Source: Streptomyces cadmiisoli (GTDB lineage Bacteria; Actinomycetota; Actinomycetes; Streptomycetales; Streptomycetaceae). From it: 64,000 nucleotides of DNA. Made by a program: the position numbers and the translations under genes. Within the stretch, counting starts at the first letter, position 1. Every line of letters starts with the position of its first letter. The notes beneath the pieces were generated by a model. That model ran no database searches. It saw only the letters and a list, made by a program, of their open reading frames with translations, and was not told the DNA's origin. Of the stretch, positions 61,114 to 64,000 are shown piece by piece. The stretch covers positions 1,922,001 to 1,986,000 of the forward strand of contig NZ_CP030073.1 of NCBI RefSeq assembly GCF_003261055.1. Direction: 5' to 3'.

Positions 61114-61930
61114 TCCGCCGGTCGATCTCGGCGGCGTTCTTCTCGTACAGCGCGCGCTGCTCCCGGACGCCGGGCATGGTCCACGTCGGGCGTGAGGTGC
61201 CGTCGGCGAACGAGAGGCCCGGGGTGTCGGGGCCCAGTCCGGTGAGGGTGAGCGCGAACCGCTCCAGGTAGTCGATGTCGCCGGCCTCGGTCATACGGAA
61301 CGGCCGGTCGTGGCCGGGGTAGATGACATCGGACACGGCGAGCACCCGGTCGATGCTGCGGGTGGCGGCGTCCTCGTCCCAGAAGACGAGCGGGTTGCGC
61401 CGGGTCCGGGCCACGTACGCGAAGTGCAGGGCGTCGCCGGTGACGGTGGCGCGTCCCCGATCGGTGCGCACGACGACGCCGATGCTGCCGGGCGAGTGCC
61501 CGGGCAGGGCGAGCACCTCGACGCCGGGGATGATCTCCTCGCCGTCGGTGACCTCGCGGACCGGGAGCTGCTCCAGCAGCAGGCCGGTCCAGCCGGGGGT
61601 GGCCCAGTCGTCGGCGTGCGGGGTGTGGGCGTAGCGGCGCTCGTCGCGGTGGACGACGAGGGTGGCGTGCGGGAAGAGGTCGATGTTCTGGACGTGGTCC
61701 CAGTGCGCGTGGGTGAGGACGACGGTGTCGATGTCGCCGGCGGTCAGTCCGTGGGCGGCCAGCGCGTCCCGCAGGAAGGGGCGGCGGCCGACGTGGGCGG
61801 CGTCGACGAGGACGGTACGGGACCGTCCGGCGGTGTCCGGGCCGCGGACCAGGAACACCCCGCAGAAGGCGGGATGGCCCTGGTCGGTGTCGATGGCGAA
61901 GCCGGGCAGGAGGATGTCGATCGTCGGCAT
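61052..61930 (-). CDS. Metallo-beta-lactamase-fold hydrolase (lactonase-like)
   Basis: 292 aa. The zinc motif is THAHWDHVQN (HxHxDH). Further ligands are in LPGHSPGS, GDALHF and PGHDRP, the usual order for a dinuclear site. Overall layout resembles AHL-lactonase and related MBL enzymes; a lactone such as the tetronate ring is a tempting but unproven substrate. It lies 37 bp downstream of the ligase gene on the same strand, probably one operon with it. Its 3' end overlaps the thioesterase gene. Confidence 0.87.
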   Translation of the reverse strand: MPTIDILLPGFAIDTDQGHPAFCGVFLVRGPDTAGRSRTVLVDAAHVGRRPFLRDALAAHGLTAGDIDTVVLTHAHWDHVQNIDLFPHATLVVHRDERRYAHTPHADDWATPGWTGLLLEQLPVREVTDGEEIIPGVEVLALPGHSPGSIGVVVRTDRGRATVTGDALHFAYVARTRRNPLVFWDEDAATRSIDRVLAVSDVIYPGHDRPFRMTEAGDIDYLERFALTLTGLGPDTPGLSFADGTSRPTWTMPGVREQRALYEKNAAEIDRRISRVPRVLRPDLPGAGPARG

Positions 61931-61967
61931 GGCGGTCCCTGGGTCGGAGGGGTGTCGCGGTGGTGGG

Positions 61968-63914
61968 TCACGGCCGGTGGCCGGCCGGGCCGTCGGCGGC
62001 CTCGCGGATCGCGTCGAGGCTCGCGGGGTCGACGAGGGCGGACAGGTCGCCGGGGTCCGCGCCGGTGGCGAGGGCGCGCACGAGCCGGCGCATGACCTTG
62101 CCGTTGCGGGTCTTCGGCAGACCGGGCACGGAAACGACGCGGCCGGGCCGGAACGCGGCCCCGAGCGCGTCGGCGACCCGGCGCCGGATGCGTTCGAGGT
62201 CCGCCGTGTCCAGGGTCCTGCCCGGCACGGGAACGGCGAACAGCCACAGGGACTCGCCCTTGACGGGGTCGGGGACGCCGACGGCGGCCGCCTCGGCGAG
62301 TGCCGGGTCGGTGAGGGCGGCGTCCTCCGCCTCCGCGGGGCCCAGGCGTTTGCCGGCGACCTTGATGACGTCGTCGAGGCGCCCGTGCACGAACCACTCC
62401 TGTCCCACCCGGGACACGAGGTCGCCGTGCGACCAGCGGCCGGGCCGCCGGCTGAAGTAGGCGTCGGCGAACCGCTTCCGGGCCCGCCACAGGCCCCGGG
62501 TCATACCGGGCCAGGAGCGCCGCACGACCAGTTCCCCGATCCGGCCCTCGGGCACCTCGGTGCCGGAGTCGTCCTCGACACGGGCGTCGATGCCCAGACA
62601 CGGTCCGGCGAATCCGCGGGGCGACTGGGGCAGGGTCGGCGCGGAGGCGAGCAGGGAGCCGCCGACCTCCGTACCGCCGCAGATGTTGATGACGGGGCTG
62701 CGTCCGCCGCCGAACTCGGCGAAGTACCAGTGCCAGGCCTCCGCGGTCCACGGCTCCCCGGTGGAGCCGAGGACCCGCACCCGGGACGGCGCGGCGGGCC
62801 GCGGCGGGTCGGCGCGCAGCATCGTCCGCGACAGGCTCGGCGAACTGCCGAACACGGTGACCTCGTGCTCGTCGAGCAGCCGCCGCAGGCGGCCGGCGTC
62901 CGGATGGTCGATCGCGCCCTCGTAGGCCAGGACGCAGGCCCCGGCGAGGGCGGCGCCCACCGCGACGAGCGGGAACATGATCCAGCCGGGGTCGGTCACC
63001 CAGAACACCACGTCGTCGGGCCGGAGATCGAGGTTGAAGCGGGTCTCGCTGCCGACCTGCGCGGTGAAGCCCCCGTGGGTGTGGACCGCGCCCTTGGGGC
63101 GGCCGGTGGTGCCGGAGGTGTGCAGCAGGAGGAAGGGCGCTGCGGCGTCGAGCGAGACCGTCGCGGCGGGCTCGGCGGCGAGCACCTCGTCCCAGCCGGT
63201 CGCCGGCACCCGCTCCCCGGGACCGGCGGGCCGCTCGGGCACGACGACCAGCTGACGGACGTCGGGCGCCTCGGCGACCGCGCGGCGGGCCACCGCCGCC
63301 ATGTCGTGCGGGCGTCCGTGCCGGCCGCTGGTCCGGGCGGTCACCAGGACCCGGGCGCCGGAGTCGACGAGCCGGACGGCGAGTGCCCGCGCGCCGAAGC
63401 CGGAGAACAGCGGCACGAGGATCGCCCCGATGCGGGCGCAGGCGAAGATCAGCAAGAACGCCTCGGGCCCGGGCGGCAGATGGCACGCCACCCGGTCTCC
63501 GGCGCCGACGCCGAGGCGGCGCAGTCCGCCGGCCGCCCGGGCGCTGAGCGCGGTGACCTCGTCGTAGGCGAGCACCCCGCGGGTGCCGTCCTCCCGTTCC
63601 CAGCGCAGGGCGGGCGCCCGGCCGCGGCCCTGCCGGACGTGGCGCTCCAGGCAGGAGTCGACGAGGTTGGTGCGCCCGCCGGGGAACCACCGGGTGAAGG
63701 CGATGCCGCCGGACTCGTCGCACATCCGCTCGGGGCGCAGGTGCCAGACGATGCCGATGTCCTCGACGGCCCGCTCCCAGAACCACTCGGGGTCGGCCAC
63801 GGACCGGGCCTGGAGCGCGCGGTAACCGCCGTCGACGCCGTGCCGGCGGCAGAAGGCGGCGATGTTGCCGTGCTCGGTGAACTCCGCGGTCGGACGCCAC
63901 GCGTACGCGTTCAT
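61968..63914 (-). CDS. Acetoacetyl-CoA synthetase-like acyl-CoA ligase
   Basis: 648 aa. The N-terminal cap (NIAAFCRRHGVDGGYRALQA, DPEWFWERAVEDIGIVW) is the ACAS-type domain of acetyl/acetoacetyl-CoA synthetases. The ATP loop is LLHTSGTTGRPKGAVHTHGG, then YGGTE-like ICGGTEVGG, WSHGDLVSRVG and the lysine region PKTRNGKVMRRLV. It should activate a short carboxylate with CoA. ATG at 63914 overlaps the thiolase stop by ATGA, so thiolase, ligase and MBL-fold hydrolase form one operon. Acetoacetate is a fair guess given the thiolase. Confidence 0.88.
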   Translation of the reverse strand: MNAYAWRPTAEFTEHGNIAAFCRRHGVDGGYRALQARSVADPEWFWERAVEDIGIVWHLRPERMCDESGGIAFTRWFPGGRTNLVDSCLERHVRQGRGRAPALRWEREDGTRGVLAYDEVTALSARAAGGLRRLGVGAGDRVACHLPPGPEAFLLIFACARIGAILVPLFSGFGARALAVRLVDSGARVLVTARTSGRHGRPHDMAAVARRAVAEAPDVRQLVVVPERPAGPGERVPATGWDEVLAAEPAATVSLDAAAPFLLLHTSGTTGRPKGAVHTHGGFTAQVGSETRFNLDLRPDDVVFWVTDPGWIMFPLVAVGAALAGACVLAYEGAIDHPDAGRLRRLLDEHEVTVFGSSPSLSRTMLRADPPRPAAPSRVRVLGSTGEPWTAEAWHWYFAEFGGGRSPVINICGGTEVGGSLLASAPTLPQSPRGFAGPCLGIDARVEDDSGTEVPEGRIGELVVRRSWPGMTRGLWRARKRFADAYFSRRPGRWSHGDLVSRVGQEWFVHGRLDDVIKVAGKRLGPAEAEDAALTDPALAEAAAVGVPDPVKGESLWLFAVPVPGRTLDTADLERIRRRVADALGAAFRPGRVVSVPGLPKTRNGKVMRRLVRALATGADPGDLSALVDPASLDAIREAADGPAGHRP

Positions 63915-64000
63915 GCCGCCCCGTTCTCGATCAGTGCGGCGATGCCCTGGCCGCCGCCGATGCACAGGGCGACCACCGCGTACCGGCCGCCGGTGCGGCG
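63911..64000 (-). CDS. Thiolase (acetyl-CoA acetyltransferase), C-terminal end only
   Basis: The last 29 residues are visible. They contain GGRYAVVALCIGGGQGIAAL, the C-terminal thiolase motif in which the cysteine of CIGGGQG is the catalytic base. The rest of the gene lies outside the window. Its stop overlaps the ligase start by ATGA. Confidence 0.88.
   Translation of the reverse strand, partial: RRTGGRYAVVALCIGGGQGIAALIENGAA

Overview
The window is very GC-rich double-stranded chromosomal DNA with Streptomyces-style genes: GTG starts, GGAGG-type ribosome sites, ATGA/GTGA gene overlaps, SARP, LAL-like, FkbH and PKS families. It is almost certainly from a Streptomyces or close relative, probably a chromosomal arm because accessory functions dominate. 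Nothing looks like a phage, plasmid or insertion sequence.

Region 1 (1-16.4 kb) opens with the 3' end of a pyruvate dehydrogenase E1 gene and an unusual E2, followed by what reads as one regulon. Four genes encode sigma factors of the ECF41/SigJ type or derivatives of it (2174, 10548, 11683, 13179). Among them lie ohr, a 7Fe ferredoxin, a stand-alone succinate dehydrogenase/fumarate reductase-like flavoprotein, an orphan cytochrome b, an esterase/hydrolase pair, three coiled-coil proteins and a tail-anchored protein. Ten of these transcription units have the same bipartite promoter, (T/C)GTCAC(A/G)-N16-GGTC. It closely resembles the published ECF41 consensus and is always correctly oriented. 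This is the most distinctive system in the window.

Region 2 (16.4-25.3 kb) is mostly housekeeping or transport: an ABC exporter, a flippase-like membrane protein, an enoyl-CoA hydratase, the relic of an amino-acid permease, an MscS channel, monomeric NADP isocitrate dehydrogenase and an N-formylglutamate amidohydrolase-like protein.

Region 3 (25.3-33.6 kb) is a protease-rich signalling island. It holds an ECF sigma factor coupled to a small beta-rich protein, a cytosolic subtilisin, a divergent TPR-CHAT (caspase-like) protein, a LuxR-type ATPase regulator and a metzincin. It resembles bacterial conflict or programmed-death modules. A tRNA-Pro(GGG) follows.

Region 4 (34-46 kb) carries small regulator-target pairs, several with visible operators: ArsR/SRPBCC, LysR/EamA, LacI/Gfo-Idh-MocA and LacI/SDR/Gfo-Idh-MocA. 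It also has a TMEM175-like channel, a broken cupin gene, glutamate decarboxylase and a GNAT protein.

Region 5 (45.9-64 kb) is a biosynthetic cluster: a SARP regulator, a TetR/hydrolase pair and a PPTase, then a tightly coupled operon FAAL, ACP, KS-AT-ACP, KAS III-like, FkbH, ACP, a 64-aa protein, alpha/beta hydrolase and type II thioesterase. The set fits an acyl-tetronate (RK-682/agglomerin-like) pathway. A fatty acid is loaded by FAAL, extended once without reduction, and joined to a glyceryl unit supplied by FkbH. On the opposite strand are an MBL-fold hydrolase, an acetoacetyl-CoA-synthetase-like ligase and the end of a thiolase gene.
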